A stretch of 40,800 bases of DNA. It comes from JANNOG01 sp050329415. Lineage in GTDB: Bacteria; Actinomycetota; Actinomycetes; Actinomycetales; JBBAYJ01. Each line of letters begins with the position of its first letter. Within the stretch, counting starts at the first letter, position 1. The stretch lies in NCBI GenBank assembly GCA_050329415.1, contig JBHJOS010000059.1, positions 1 to 40,800 of the forward strand. Direction: 5' to 3'. Of the stretch, positions 1-8,321 are shown in pieces. Both the position numbers and the translations under genes were made by a program. Below the pieces are notes generated by a model. That model was not told where the DNA came from, made no database searches, and was given only the letters and a program-made list of their open reading frames with translations.

Positions 1-417
1 CTGCCCGGCAGCCTCACCGGGGACGACCTCCGGTCCCTGCGGGACGCCGGGATGACGATCGGCAGCCACGGGATGGACCACCGGCCGTGGCGGGGCCTGC
101 CGCCCGAGGCCCGCGAGCGCGAGCTGGTGACCGCTCGCGAGCAGATCGCGGCCGTCGCGGGCACCCCGGTCGCCGAGGCCGCCTGCCCCCTCGGCCGCTA
201 CGACCGCCGCCTGCTCGCCGACCTCCGGCGGCTCGGCTACGCCCGGGTGCACACCAGCGACCGTCGCCACGCCCGACCCGGCGCGTGGCTGCAGCCCCGC
301 TTCAGCGTCCGGCGCGACGACACCGCCGCGTCCCTGCGCACGACGGTCCTCCCCCGGCCCGGGCCCGCCCGCCGCCTGCGACTCGAGGCCACCGGTCTCG
401 CCAAGAGCCTGCGGTGA
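1..417 (+). CDS. Polysaccharide deacetylase family protein (C-terminal part)
   Basis: The reading frame is open from the first base of the window, so the 5' end lies outside. The visible 138 residues carry a NodB-like signature: a Gly-Met-Thr-Ile-Gly-Ser-His-Gly-Met-Asp-His stretch near residues 17-27, which matches the family's metal-binding H-S/T-x-x-x-H type motif. A later Cys-Pro-Leu-Gly-Arg-Tyr-Asp segment resembles the motif that usually reads R-x-P-x-G-x-x-N. Family members remove N- or O-acetyl groups from polysaccharides, often outside or at the membrane. The stop codon overlaps the GTG start of the next glycosyltransferase by four bases (GTGA), so the two are probably co-translated in a glycan locus. 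The substrate cannot be inferred from this fragment, and the catalytic Asp motif lies outside the window. Confidence 0.8.
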   Translation: MPGSLTGDDLRSLRDAGMTIGSHGMDHRPWRGLPPEARERELVTAREQIAAVAGTPVAEAACPLGRYDRRLLADLRRLGYARVHTSDRRHARPGAWLQPRFSVRRDDTAASLRTTVLPRPGPARRLRLEATGLAKSLR

Positions 418-1490
418 GCGGGGCGCGCGGCGCGGCCCGGACCCTGGCCCGCCGGGCGGTCCGGCGGGTGCTCTCCCCCGACCCGCCCCGCCGGGTGCCG
501 CGGCTGCGGGCCGAGCCGGTCGCCTCGCAGCGCCCGCGCACCGCGTGGGTGCTGGCACCGGACTGGGACCGGCCGAGCGGCGGGGTCCGCAAGCTCTACC
601 GCACCGTCGACGTGCTGACCGCGTCCGGGGTCGGGGCCGCCGTGGTGCACCGTCGCCGGGGGTTCCGCTGCACCTGGTTCCCGAACGACACCCGGGTGGT
701 GGGCGTCCGCGACGTGGTGGTCGAGCCGGGCGACGTCCTCGTGGCGCCGGAGATCTACGGCCCGTCGATCCGCGAGCTGCCCCGCGGCGTCCCCCGGGTG
801 GTCCTCGACCAGAACGTGTTCGTCACCCTGGAGTCGCTGGCCCGCCACGGCCGAGCGGCGGTCGCGCCCTACCTCGACGACCCCGACCTGCTGGCCGTCG
901 CCGTGGTGTCCGAGCACAACCGGGAACTGGCCGAGTATCTCGTCCCCGGGGCGCCCGTCCGCCGGATCCGCTGGGCGGTCGACCCCGAGATCTGGCACCC
1001 GCCGCCGGCTCCGCCGCCCCGGCGGGTCGCCTACCTGTCCCGCCGCCGCGCCGAGGAGGCCGCGGAGGTGCTCGCCGTGCTGCGCCTGCGCGGGGCACTC
1101 GCCGGCTGGGAGGTCGTCACCGTCGCGGACCGGACCGAGGCCGAGGTCGCGGACCTGCTCCGCGGCTGCGCCGTCCTGCTGAGCTTCAGCCGCCGCGAGG
1201 GCCTCGGGCTGCCGCCGCTGGAGGCGCTGGCGAGCGGGTGCCGGGTGGTGGGCTTCGACGGCTTCGCCGGGCGGGAGTTCTTCGACCCCCCGCACGCGGT
1301 CCGGGTCGAGGACGGCGACGTGGGGGCGTTCGCCCGGGCCGCGGAGGGGGTGCTCGCCGAGGTCGCCGCCGACCCGGGCGCGGCCTGGCGGGCCGGCCGG
1401 GATCACTCCGCGAGCCTCACGGCGCGTTACAGCGCCGATGCCGAGCGGGCGGACCTGCTCGCCCTGCTGCCCCCCGGGCTCGCCCCGTGA
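414..1490 (+). CDS. GT4-type glycosyltransferase
   Basis: This gene encodes 358 residues from a GTG that overlaps the upstream stop by four bases. The N-terminal half is Rossmann-like, with a Pro-Ser-Gly-Gly-Val segment near residue 51 that resembles the acceptor loop of GT-B enzymes. The C-terminal half carries the typical GT4 E-x7-E signature (Arg-Glu-Gly-Leu-Gly-Leu-Pro-Pro-Leu-Glu-Ala-Leu), which binds the nucleotide-sugar diphosphate. I see no signal peptide or membrane segment, so it is probably cytoplasmic and acts on a lipid-linked acceptor. It sits between the deacetylase and a GT2 enzyme and overlaps both. An upstream extension is possible in the frame, but it would run through the deacetylase and is less likely. 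Donor and acceptor sugars are unknown. Confidence 0.87.
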   Translation: MSGARGAARTLARRAVRRVLSPDPPRRVPRLRAEPVASQRPRTAWVLAPDWDRPSGGVRKLYRTVDVLTASGVGAAVVHRRRGFRCTWFPNDTRVVGVRDVVVEPGDVLVAPEIYGPSIRELPRGVPRVVLDQNVFVTLESLARHGRAAVAPYLDDPDLLAVAVVSEHNRELAEYLVPGAPVRRIRWAVDPEIWHPPPAPPPRRVAYLSRRRAEEAAEVLAVLRLRGALAGWEVVTVADRTEAEVADLLRGCAVLLSFSRREGLGLPPLEALASGCRVVGFDGFAGREFFDPPHAVRVEDGDVGAFARAAEGVLAEVAADPGAAWRAGRDHSASLTARYSADAERADLLALLPPGLAP

Positions 1491-2533
1491 GCCGGCCGCC
1501 CACCGTCAGCGTCGTCGTCCCCTGCTACCGCTACGGCCGCTTCCTGCCGGAGTCGGTCGGCAGCGCCCTGGATCAGGAGGGCGTCGAGGTCCGCGTCCTC
1601 GTCATCGACGACGCCTCGCCGGACGACAGCTTCGAGGTGGCCCAGCAGCTCGCCGCCGCAGATTCCCGGGTCACCGCCCGCCGTCACAAGGTCAACCGCG
1701 GTCACATCGCCACCTACAACGAGGGCCTGCTCGACTGGGCCGACGGCGACTACTCGGTCCTGCTGTCCGCGGACGACGTCCTGGCGCCCGGTGCCCTGGC
1801 CCGCGCCACCGGTGTGATGGCGGCGCATCCGGAGGTCGGGTTCGTCTACGGCCACGCCGTCAACTGGCGCGACGACCGGCCGCGGCGGCCGGCGCGGACC
1901 CGGCCCACGGGGGTCACGGTCTGGCCGGGGCGGGAGTGGCTCGGCATCGTGTGCCGGCTCGGCCACACGGTCGTCACCTCGCCGGAGGTGGTCGTCCGCA
2001 CTTCCCTGCAGCAGCGGGTCGGCGGCTACCTGCCCGAGCTGCCCCACACCGCCGACGTCGAGATGTGGATGCGGCTGGCCGCCCACGCCGACGTCGCCTA
2101 CGTCCGGGGCGTCGACCAGGCCTACTACCGCATCCACGCCTCCAACATGACCATCGAGCGGGTGCCCCTGGTCGACCTCGACCAGCGGCGGGCGGCGTTC
2201 CGGGCCTTCTTCGAGGCGCACGGGGATGCGGTCGCGGACTCGTCCCGGCTGCGGCGGCGGGCCGAACGGAAGATCGCCCGGGAGGCGCTGTGGCGGGCCT
2301 GCCGGGCCTACGAGCGGCGCCGCCTCGACACCACCCCGGTCGCGGAGCTGGAGCGGCTCGCCGTCGAGACCTACCCCGACGCCCGGCGCCTGCCGGAGCA
2401 CTGGGGGCTGCGGTGGCGGCGGGTGGTGGGTGGCCGGGTGGCGCCGTGGCTGCAGCCGTTCCTGCTCGCGGCCCCATACCACCGGCTCCGGAACTGGTGG
2501 TGGTGGCGCCGGTGGGAGCGGCGAGGCTACTGA
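1487..2533 (+). CDS. GT2 family glycosyltransferase
   Basis: This is a 348-residue GT-A protein starting at a GTG that overlaps the GT4 stop by four bases. It begins with the family's hydrophobic strand and Pro-Cys-Tyr motif (VSVVVPCYRYGRF). An Asp-Asp-Ala-Ser-Pro-Asp-Asp-Ser nucleotide-binding stretch follows, and then a Ser-Ala-Asp-Asp-Val DXD-like metal site. The middle holds a Glu-x-Trp-Met-Arg segment typical of GT2 acceptor domains. No membrane helix is evident, although the C-terminus is Trp- and Arg-rich (a run of five Trp near the end) and could touch the membrane. It is the last plus-strand gene before the convergent operon. Its linkage specificity cannot be read from the sequence. 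Confidence 0.9.
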   Translation: MSRPPTVSVVVPCYRYGRFLPESVGSALDQEGVEVRVLVIDDASPDDSFEVAQQLAAADSRVTARRHKVNRGHIATYNEGLLDWADGDYSVLLSADDVLAPGALARATGVMAAHPEVGFVYGHAVNWRDDRPRRPARTRPTGVTVWPGREWLGIVCRLGHTVVTSPEVVVRTSLQQRVGGYLPELPHTADVEMWMRLAAHADVAYVRGVDQAYYRIHASNMTIERVPLVDLDQRRAAFRAFFEAHGDAVADSSRLRRRAERKIAREALWRACRAYERRRLDTTPVAELERLAVETYPDARRLPEHWGLRWRRVVGGRVAPWLQPFLLAAPYHRLRNWWWWRRWERRGY

Positions 2534-2543
2534 GCCGGGCTCA
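2531..2543. terminator. Palindrome holding both convergent stop codons
   Basis: TGAGCC-G-GGCTCA is a perfect 13-base palindrome. Its left arm contains the TGA stop of the plus-strand GT2 gene and its right arm the TGA stop of the minus-strand GT2 gene. The two operons converge here with only seven bases between stop codons. A hairpin this short (6 bp stem, 1-base loop) is a weak terminator by itself, and no U-tract follows. Confidence 0.35.
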
Positions 2544-3461
2544 CGGGCGCAGCCGGTCCGGTCCCGGTGCCTCGCGCAGGCGGGACGGGCTGAGCAGCGC
2601 CCGGACCGCGGACCGGCTGGTCGGGTGGCCGAGCAGTGCCCGGCTGCCCTCACGCAGGACCAGGGCCGCCCAGAAGACCGCAGCCCGCCCCGGCCCGTTG
2701 CGGCGGCGGAACAGGCGCACCCGGTTCAGTGTGAGCAGCGTCCACAGCGCCCGCGAGCGCCGGGAGTCGCCCTCGAGGTGGACCGCCCGGGCGGTCGGCA
2801 CGTACCGGGTGAGGAGTCCCGCGTCGCGGGCACGCAGCGCGAAGTCGGTCTCCTCCGAGTAGAGGAAGAACGACTCGTCCCACGGGCCGCACCGGGCCCA
2901 GCACTCGGCGCTCAGCAGCACGGTGGACCCCTCCGCCCAGTCCACGACCGCCGGGCGGTCGTAGCGGCGGGCGTCCGTCACGACCTCGCCGAGGGCGTCG
3001 TACCGGCCCGCCCGCCGGGCGCCGAGCACGGCGTCGCCGAGGATGCGCAGCACGGTGGGCTCGCGCCGGATGGTCTCGATGAGGCGGCCGGCGCCGTCGG
3101 CGAGGCGCGGCACCGCGAGGCCCGTGCCGGGCTCGTCGTCGAGGACCCGCAGCAGCTCCGGCACGCAACCGGGCCCGAGCCGCACATCGGGGTTGAGGAC
3201 CAGCACGGCGGTGTGCGGCGGCGCCGCGGCGACCGCGGCGTTGATCCCCGCGGCGTACCCGCCGTTGCGGCCGGTCTCGACGACCGTGGCGTCCGGGGCG
3301 AGCCGGCGGACCACGTCGACGCTGCGGTCCCGGGAGGCGTTGTCGGCCACCGTGAGGTGCCAGGGCACGTCGCCGAGACCCGCCGGCAGCGACGCCACGA
3401 GATCCGGCAGGTGCCGCTCGCTGTCGTAGGAGACGACGACCACCGCGACGGTGTGCCCCAC
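2541..3461 (-). CDS. GT2 glycosyltransferase, rhamnosyltransferase-like
   Basis: This gene encodes 306 residues from a GTG start five bases after the upstream aminotransferase stop. It shows the GT-A hallmarks of the WbbL/rhamnosyltransferase-like GT2 subgroup: VVVVSYDSE at the N-terminus, Asp-Asn-Ala-Ser-Arg-Asp in the nucleotide site, Gly-Arg-Asn-Gly-Gly-Tyr-Ala-Ala-Gly near residue 68, and Leu-Asn-Pro-Asp-Val in place of DXD. It also has Ser-Glu-Glu-Thr-Asp-Phe, the catalytic ED-type motif, near residue 203. It is the last gene of the leftward exopolysaccharide gene set. The rhamnose preference is only a resemblance; other deoxy or amino sugars made by the same locus are equally possible. 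Confidence 0.87.
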   Translation of the reverse strand: MGHTVAVVVVSYDSERHLPDLVASLPAGLGDVPWHLTVADNASRDRSVDVVRRLAPDATVVETGRNGGYAAGINAAVAAAPPHTAVLVLNPDVRLGPGCVPELLRVLDDEPGTGLAVPRLADGAGRLIETIRREPTVLRILGDAVLGARRAGRYDALGEVVTDARRYDRPAVVDWAEGSTVLLSAECWARCGPWDESFFLYSEETDFALRARDAGLLTRYVPTARAVHLEGDSRRSRALWTLLTLNRVRLFRRRNGPGRAAVFWAALVLREGSRALLGHPTSRSAVRALLSPSRLREAPGPDRLRP

Positions 3462-3466
3462 CGCGG

Positions 3467-4573
3467 TCAGCCCCCGACCGCCGCCGCCAGCACCGCGACG
3501 ACGCGCTCCTGCTGGTCCGCGGTGAGGTGGGGGTGCATCGGCAGCGAGAGGATGCGGTCGGCGGCCGCCTCGGCCACCGGGCAGGCGCCCCGGCCGAGCC
3601 CCAGGTGGTCATAGGCCTCGGTGAGGTGGACCGGCACCGGGTAGTGGATGCCCGCCCCCACCCCGGCGGCGTGCAGCTCGGCGAGGACCCGGTCCCGCTC
3701 GGCCACCTGCACGACGTACAGGTGCCAGACGTGGACGTTGCCGGGCGCAACCCCGGGCCGGACGACCCCGGGCACGTCCGCGAGCAGCGCGTCGTACCGG
3801 GCGGCGGCGGCCCGCCGACGCTCGTTCCAGGCCTCGAGGCGGGCCAGTTTGGCGTGGAGCACCACCGCCTGGACGGCGTCCAGGCGGGAGTTGACCCCGA
3901 CGACGGTGTGCTCGTACTTCTTCTCGCTGCCATGGGCGCCGAGCACCCGGACGGTGCGGGCGACGTCGGGGTCGTCGGTGACGACCGCTCCCGCGTCGCC
4001 CGCCGCGCCCAGGTTCTTGCCCGGGTAGAAGCTCGTGCCCGCCGCGACGCCGAGGCCCCCGGTGGCCCGGCCGTGCCGGGAGGCGCCCTGCGACTGGGCG
4101 GCGTCCTCGACGATCGGGGGCGCCCCGGGGCCGAGCTGCTCCCGGACCGCCTCGACGGGGGCCGCCTGGCCGAACAGGTGCACCGGGACCACGGCGGCGG
4201 TGCGGGAGGTGATGGCCGCCGCCGCGGCGCCGGGGTCCATGAGCAGGTGGACCGGGTCCACGTCGACGACGACCGGGAGCGCCCCGATCCGGGACACCGC
4301 CTCGGCGGTCGCGATGAAGGTGTTGGCGGGGAGGACGACCTCGGCCCCGGCGTCGACCCCGACGGCCCGCAGCGCGAGCTCCAGGGCGTCGGTGCCGTTG
4401 GCGACCCCGACGCAGTGGGCGACGTCGAGGTAGCGGGCATAGGCCTGCTCGAAGCGGTCGACGGCGGGACCACCGATGAACGCCGTGCGTCCGAACACCT
4501 CGCGCAGGCCGGCCCAGACCTCGTCGGAGACCTCGGCCTGCTGGGCGCCGAGGTCGACCAGGGGAACAGTCAT
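3467..4573 (-). CDS. DegT/DnrJ/EryC1/StrS sugar aminotransferase (FdtB/WecE-like)
   Basis: This 368-residue PLP enzyme would transfer an amino group from glutamate to a keto-sugar nucleotide. The start ATG gives the usual N-terminus (TVPLVDLGAQ). Asn-Gly-Thr-Asp-Ala at 59-63 forms the phosphate site, Glu-Asp-Ala-Ala at 156-159 holds the pyridine-binding Asp157, and Phe-Tyr-Pro-Gly-Lys-Asn-Leu-Gly places the Schiff-base lysine at 186. The FYPGKNLGA pattern resembles dTDP-3-amino- and dTDP-4-amino-hexose transaminases more than the second aminotransferase of this locus, so the two probably act on different keto-sugars. A possible ribosome site (GGAGAGG) lies about ten bases upstream, next to a C-rich leader that is a G-run tract on the other strand. 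Confidence 0.9.
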   Translation of the reverse strand: MTVPLVDLGAQQAEVSDEVWAGLREVFGRTAFIGGPAVDRFEQAYARYLDVAHCVGVANGTDALELALRAVGVDAGAEVVLPANTFIATAEAVSRIGALPVVVDVDPVHLLMDPGAAAAAITSRTAAVVPVHLFGQAAPVEAVREQLGPGAPPIVEDAAQSQGASRHGRATGGLGVAAGTSFYPGKNLGAAGDAGAVVTDDPDVARTVRVLGAHGSEKKYEHTVVGVNSRLDAVQAVVLHAKLARLEAWNERRRAAAARYDALLADVPGVVRPGVAPGNVHVWHLYVVQVAERDRVLAELHAAGVGAGIHYPVPVHLTEAYDHLGLGRGACPVAEAAADRILSLPMHPHLTADQQERVVAVLAAAVGG

Positions 4574-4591
4574 GGCGGTGCGGTCCTCTCC

Positions 4592-4624
4592 GGGGGGCGG
4601 GGGGGGCGGGGTGGGGGTGGGGGG
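4592..4624 (+). other. Five-tract G-quadruplex motif on the template strand
   Basis: The plus strand carries G-runs of 6, 8, 4, 5 and 6 bases, each separated by a single C or T. This meets the strict G-quadruplex pattern with one-base loops and one spare run. It lies in the 61-base gap between the flippase and aminotransferase genes, both read leftward, so the G-rich strand is the template strand and the mRNA leader is C-rich. Confidence 0.8.
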
Positions 4625-4634
4625 ACGTCTGCGG

Positions 4635-6440
4635 TCAGCGGGCGACGCGTCGGGGCGAGTCCGCCGGGTCGGCGGCCGGGGCAGCGGCGTGGCGCCCGCG
4701 CGGCCGCGGGGCGACAGGCGCCCGCGACCCGGGCCGACCGAGGACCCGGACGTTGTCCAGGGCACCCCGGGCGTCCCCGGGGTCCCGGGCGTCCCCGGAG
4801 ACGAGGGGCGTGGGCACCGGAGGCCGGGGGGCGGGTGGTGCCAGCAGCAGCGCGGGCGGGATCCGGACCGGCGTGAGCCCGTCCCGGAACACCGGCAGCG
4901 CGAGCGGGACGGTGTCGCCGCTGAGATCGCCCGCGACGGCGACCGGCGGCGACGGAGCGCGGTCGTCCGCCACGGCGGAGACGTCGTCGTCCCCGCCGTC
5001 CCGCGACAGCCCCCGGACCTCGCGGAAGGTGACGACGAGGGGCCGCCCGGCGACAGCGGCGAAGACCGCCACGCCCGTGACGCCACCGGCCAGCAGGGCG
5101 AGCACCGGCTGCTCGACGACGAGGGTGATCCCCCAGGCGGCCGCCCCGCCGAGGGCCGCCGCGGCGGCGGCGGGCAGCAGCGCAGCCAGGAACCGGCCGA
5201 GCCGGATCCCGGCCGGGCGGCGCAGGATCACGAGGAACAGCGGGACGACGACCGCCCACGCCACCACCGCGTGGGCGATCCCGGCGCCGGCGATGCCCCA
5301 GCGCCCCACGGCCACCCACAGCGCCGGTGCCAGCGCGATCAGCCACACCACCTGAACCCAGAACAGCACCCCGGTGCGCCCCACCGCGAGGCTGAGGTCG
5401 GCGAGCAGCTCGGTGAGCGTCCGGGCCGCGGCGAACACCCCGAGACCCACCAGGGCCGCCGCCGCGGCGGACCAGCGGCCGCCGTACAGCACGACGACCA
5501 GCGGGCCCGCGAGCGCGGCCAGCAGGGCCCCCATGGGGAAGGTCGTGAGCGCGACGAGCCGGGCGGCCCGCGGGACCACGGCCGCGAGTCTCCCGGCGGC
5601 GTGGAGCCGGCCGAACGCGGGCACCGCGATGGTGCGCACCAACTGCGTCACGACGTTGCTCGGCAGGCTCGCGAGGTTGAACGCCAGGAGGTAGAGCCCC
5701 AGCTCGGTGGCGCCCAGGCGGCGGCCCACGACGAGGTAGTCGAGGTTGAGGGTGGCGAAGACGACGATGTTCGCCGCGGCCAGCGGGCCGCCCAGACGCA
5801 GCAGCCCGCCGACGACGGTGACGTCGAAGCCGGGCCGGTAGAACCGGCCGGCCACGAGCACCAGGACGACCGTGGCCGCCGCGGCTCCGCCCACGCGGGA
5901 CCAGGCCAGCGCCATCGCCTCCCAGCCGGCGATCGCGAGCGGGACCACGAGGGCCGTCGTCACGACGATGTTGGTGAGGTCCGCAGCCATCCGGCGGTCC
6001 TGATGGAAGTTGCGCCAGATCATCGCCGACGGCACCGAGCTGATCCCGGCCAGCAGGACGGTCAGCGACATCACCTGGATGACCGGAACGGCACCGGGAT
6101 CGCCCATGGCGGCCGCGACCCCCGGGGCCGTGACCCACATCACACCGGTGAGCAGGCCGCTCGTCACCAGCGCGATGGTGTAGACGGTCGGGGCGATCTC
6201 GTCGGGGTCCCGGTCACCGCGCGCCAGCGACGCCGTGGCGCCCAGCTCGCTGGCGTTGAGCGCGATCATCTGGACCGCCAGGGCGACGGCGAGGGCACCG
6301 AAGTGCTCCGGCGCGACGAGCCGGGCCACGACGATCGTGGTCCCGAACTGGAGCACCCGGGACAACGTGATGTTCAGCGCCCCCCACGCCGCCCCGCGGC
6401 GGACCCGGGACCCCAGGGTGCCGGCCGACTCCTCGGACAC
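4635..6440 (-). CDS. Oligosaccharide flippase family protein (Wzx/MOP type)
   Basis: This integral membrane protein of about 601 residues would flip lipid-linked glycan units across the membrane. The core (roughly residues 1-470) has 12-14 hydrophobic segments in the MOP/PST pattern and starts with the family-typical Arg-Arg-Gly-Ala-Ala-Trp-Gly entry followed by a Phe-Gly-Thr-Thr-Ile-Val-Val-Ala-Arg helix. I chose the GTG at 6440 because AGGTGG lies five bases upstream; a GTG nine bases earlier is the alternative. The last hundred or more residues are unusually long, low in hydrophobicity and Pro/Arg/Asp-rich, probably a cytoplasmic disordered tail. The start lies 11 bases past the NeuD-like gene's stop. 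Its presence points to a Wzx/Wzy-type pathway, although no polymerase is in the window. Confidence 0.88.
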   Translation of the reverse strand: MSEESAGTLGSRVRRGAAWGALNITLSRVLQFGTTIVVARLVAPEHFGALAVALAVQMIALNASELGATASLARGDRDPDEIAPTVYTIALVTSGLLTGVMWVTAPGVAAAMGDPGAVPVIQVMSLTVLLAGISSVPSAMIWRNFHQDRRMAADLTNIVVTTALVVPLAIAGWEAMALAWSRVGGAAAATVVLVLVAGRFYRPGFDVTVVGGLLRLGGPLAAANIVVFATLNLDYLVVGRRLGATELGLYLLAFNLASLPSNVVTQLVRTIAVPAFGRLHAAGRLAAVVPRAARLVALTTFPMGALLAALAGPLVVVLYGGRWSAAAAALVGLGVFAAARTLTELLADLSLAVGRTGVLFWVQVVWLIALAPALWVAVGRWGIAGAGIAHAVVAWAVVVPLFLVILRRPAGIRLGRFLAALLPAAAAAALGGAAAWGITLVVEQPVLALLAGGVTGVAVFAAVAGRPLVVTFREVRGLSRDGGDDDVSAVADDRAPSPPVAVAGDLSGDTVPLALPVFRDGLTPVRIPPALLLAPPAPRPPVPTPLVSGDARDPGDARGALDNVRVLGRPGSRAPVAPRPRGRHAAAPAADPADSPRRVAR

Positions 6441-6450
6441 GGCCGCCACC

Positions 6451-7167
6451 TCAGGCCACGACGGGGGCGCCCGCGGGCGCCCGGGCCGGCGGCGGCACGG
6501 ACGGGACCTCGTCGCGCGGGGCGTCGGACGGAGCCGCGAGCCGAGCTGCGGGGACGCCCGCCCAGACCTCGCCGGCGGGGACGTCCCGCAGGACGACGGC
6601 GCCCATTCCGACGACCGCGCCGGCACCGATCCGCACCCCCTCGCGGACACTGCACGCCATCCCGAGGTAGGCCGCCTCGCCGACCTGCACGCCCCCGCCG
6701 AGCACCGCGCCGGCGGCGACCGTCACGGCGTCGTCGAGCACGTCGTCGTGGGTGAGGACGACCCGGGGCATGAGGACGGCGTGGTCGCCGACCCGGACGT
6801 CGGCGGTGAGGGCGACCCCGGAGAGCACGACGGCGCCCCGGCCCACCGAGCACGAGGCGGGGACCTGGACGTCGGGGTGGACCACGGTGGCGAACCGGTC
6901 GCCGCCGACGCCGAGTCGGGCGAGGCGGGCCGCCAGGCGGGCGCGGGTCGCGCCCTGTCCCGCGCACAGCACGACCGACGCGCCGGGGTGGTCGCCGACC
7001 GCGTCGACGCCACCCGTCACCGGGACCCCGAGCACGCGGGTCCCCCAGGTCGCGGGGTCGTCGTCGAGGGCTGCGACGGGCTCCCAGGCGCCGGACGCCC
7101 GGGCCGCCTCGATCGTCTCGCGCGCGAGCCCGCCGGCGGCGACGAGGACCAGGGGAGCCACCCTCAC
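6451..7167 (-). CDS. NeuD/PglD-like sugar O/N-acyltransferase
   Basis: This gene encodes 238 residues from a GTG that overlaps the upstream aminotransferase stop (GTGA) and has GGAGG four bases ahead. The N-terminal ~85 residues form the Rossmann-like PglD_N part (Leu-Val-Leu-Val-Ala-Ala-Gly-Gly-Leu-Ala-Arg-Glu). The rest is a left-handed beta-helix of hexapeptide repeats (for example VGDHAVL, IGAGAVV) ending in Pro-Ala-Gly-Glu-Val-Trp-Ala-Gly-Val-Pro-Ala. A His-Asp-Asp stretch near residue 140 would hold the catalytic histidine of this family. The enzyme would acetylate, or otherwise acylate, an amino-sugar nucleotide made by the preceding aminotransferase. A Pro/Ala-rich 30-residue tail is not part of the family fold. 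Confidence 0.88.
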   Translation of the reverse strand: MRVAPLVLVAAGGLARETIEAARASGAWEPVAALDDDPATWGTRVLGVPVTGGVDAVGDHPGASVVLCAGQGATRARLAARLARLGVGGDRFATVVHPDVQVPASCSVGRGAVVLSGVALTADVRVGDHAVLMPRVVLTHDDVLDDAVTVAAGAVLGGGVQVGEAAYLGMACSVREGVRIGAGAVVGMGAVVLRDVPAGEVWAGVPAARLAAPSDAPRDEVPSVPPPARAPAGAPVVA

Positions 7168-8321
7168 GCGGCCTCCGCCCGGGCCGACAGCACCGCGTCG
7201 ACGACCCGCTCCTGATCGTGCGACGTCAGGGCGTGGAACACCGGGAGGATGAGCGTGGCGTCGGTCAGGTGCTCGGTCACCGGCAGGCGGACGCTCTCCT
7301 GGTCGGGGCCGGGGGAGCGGTCGGCGTACGCGGGCTGGCGGTGCGCGGCCATGATGCCGCGGCGGGCCGAGACGTCCCGTGCGGCGAGCCGGGCGAGCAG
7401 CTCGTCCCGGCCGACCGGGAACGCCCCGGTGACCTCGACCCACAGCGACTGGTAGTTCGTCGTCCCGTGGTCGGGGTCGGTGACCACCCGCAGCCCCGGG
7501 ACCCCGGCGAACGCCTCCTGGTAGCGGGCGGCGATCTCCCGGCGGCGGGCGACGACCTCGTCCAGGCGGCGCAGCTGGACGAGTCCCACCGCCGCCTGGA
7601 GGTCGGTCATCCGGTAGTTGAAGCCGACCTCGACGTACCGCTCGGCCGGGGCCAGGACGCTGCGGTGCCGGTCGGCGGCGCTGATGTCCATGGCGTGCTC
7701 GCGCAGCCGACGGGCCCGGGCCGCCCAGTCGGCCCGCGGCGTCGTCAGCATGCCGCCCTCACCGGTGGTGAGGATCTTGCGGGGATGGAAGGACCAGGCC
7801 GTGACCTCGGCACCGGCACCGACCGGGCGGCCCCGGTACTGCGAGCCCGCCCCGCAGGCGGCGTCCTCGACGACGACGATGCCGCGGGGGTCGCAGACGG
7901 CCCGGACCGCCTGGAGGTCCACCGGCACCCCGCCCTGGTCGACCACGACGACGGCACGCGTGGCGGGGGTGAGCGCGGCGGTCACCGTCCCCGGCGTGAG
8001 GTTGCCGGTCACGACGTCCACGTCGGCGAAGACCGGCCGGGCGCCGGCGTGGACGACCGCGTTGGCGGTGGCGACGAAGGAGAACGACGGCACCACGACG
8101 TCGTCGCCCGGCCCGACGCCGGCCACGAGCAGCGCCAGGTGCAGCGCCGTCGTGCAGCTCGACACGGCCACCGCGTGGTCGGCGGCCATCCGCTGCGCGA
8201 AGGCGGCCTCGAACTCGGCGACCCGCGGCCCCTGGGCCACCCACCCGGACTCAAGAACCTCGGTGACGGCCTGCACCTCCTCGGGGCCGAGCCACGGCCG
8301 CATGACGTCGACGCGGCTCAC
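7164..8321 (-). CDS. DegT/DnrJ/EryC1/StrS sugar aminotransferase
   Basis: This gene encodes 385 residues from a GTG overlapping the epimerase stop by four bases; an ATG six codons in is the alternative start. The fold-type I PLP signature is complete: Ser-Ser-Cys-Thr-Thr-Ala at 54-59, Glu-Asp-Ala-Ala with Asp153, and Ser-Phe-His-Pro-Arg-Lys with the Schiff-base Lys182, followed by Thr-Thr-Gly-Glu-Gly-Gly. The SFHPRK variant is typical of transaminases acting on UDP-4-keto or UDP-3-keto amino sugars. The next gene encodes a NeuD-like acyltransferase, so an aminate-then-acylate step is likely. Substrate and ring position are inferred from context only. Confidence 0.9.
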   Translation of the reverse strand: MSRVDVMRPWLGPEEVQAVTEVLESGWVAQGPRVAEFEAAFAQRMAADHAVAVSSCTTALHLALLVAGVGPGDDVVVPSFSFVATANAVVHAGARPVFADVDVVTGNLTPGTVTAALTPATRAVVVVDQGGVPVDLQAVRAVCDPRGIVVVEDAACGAGSQYRGRPVGAGAEVTAWSFHPRKILTTGEGGMLTTPRADWAARARRLREHAMDISAADRHRSVLAPAERYVEVGFNYRMTDLQAAVGLVQLRRLDEVVARRREIAARYQEAFAGVPGLRVVTDPDHGTTNYQSLWVEVTGAFPVGRDELLARLAARDVSARRGIMAAHRQPAYADRSPGPDQESVRLPVTEHLTDATLILPVFHALTSHDQERVVDAVLSARAEAA

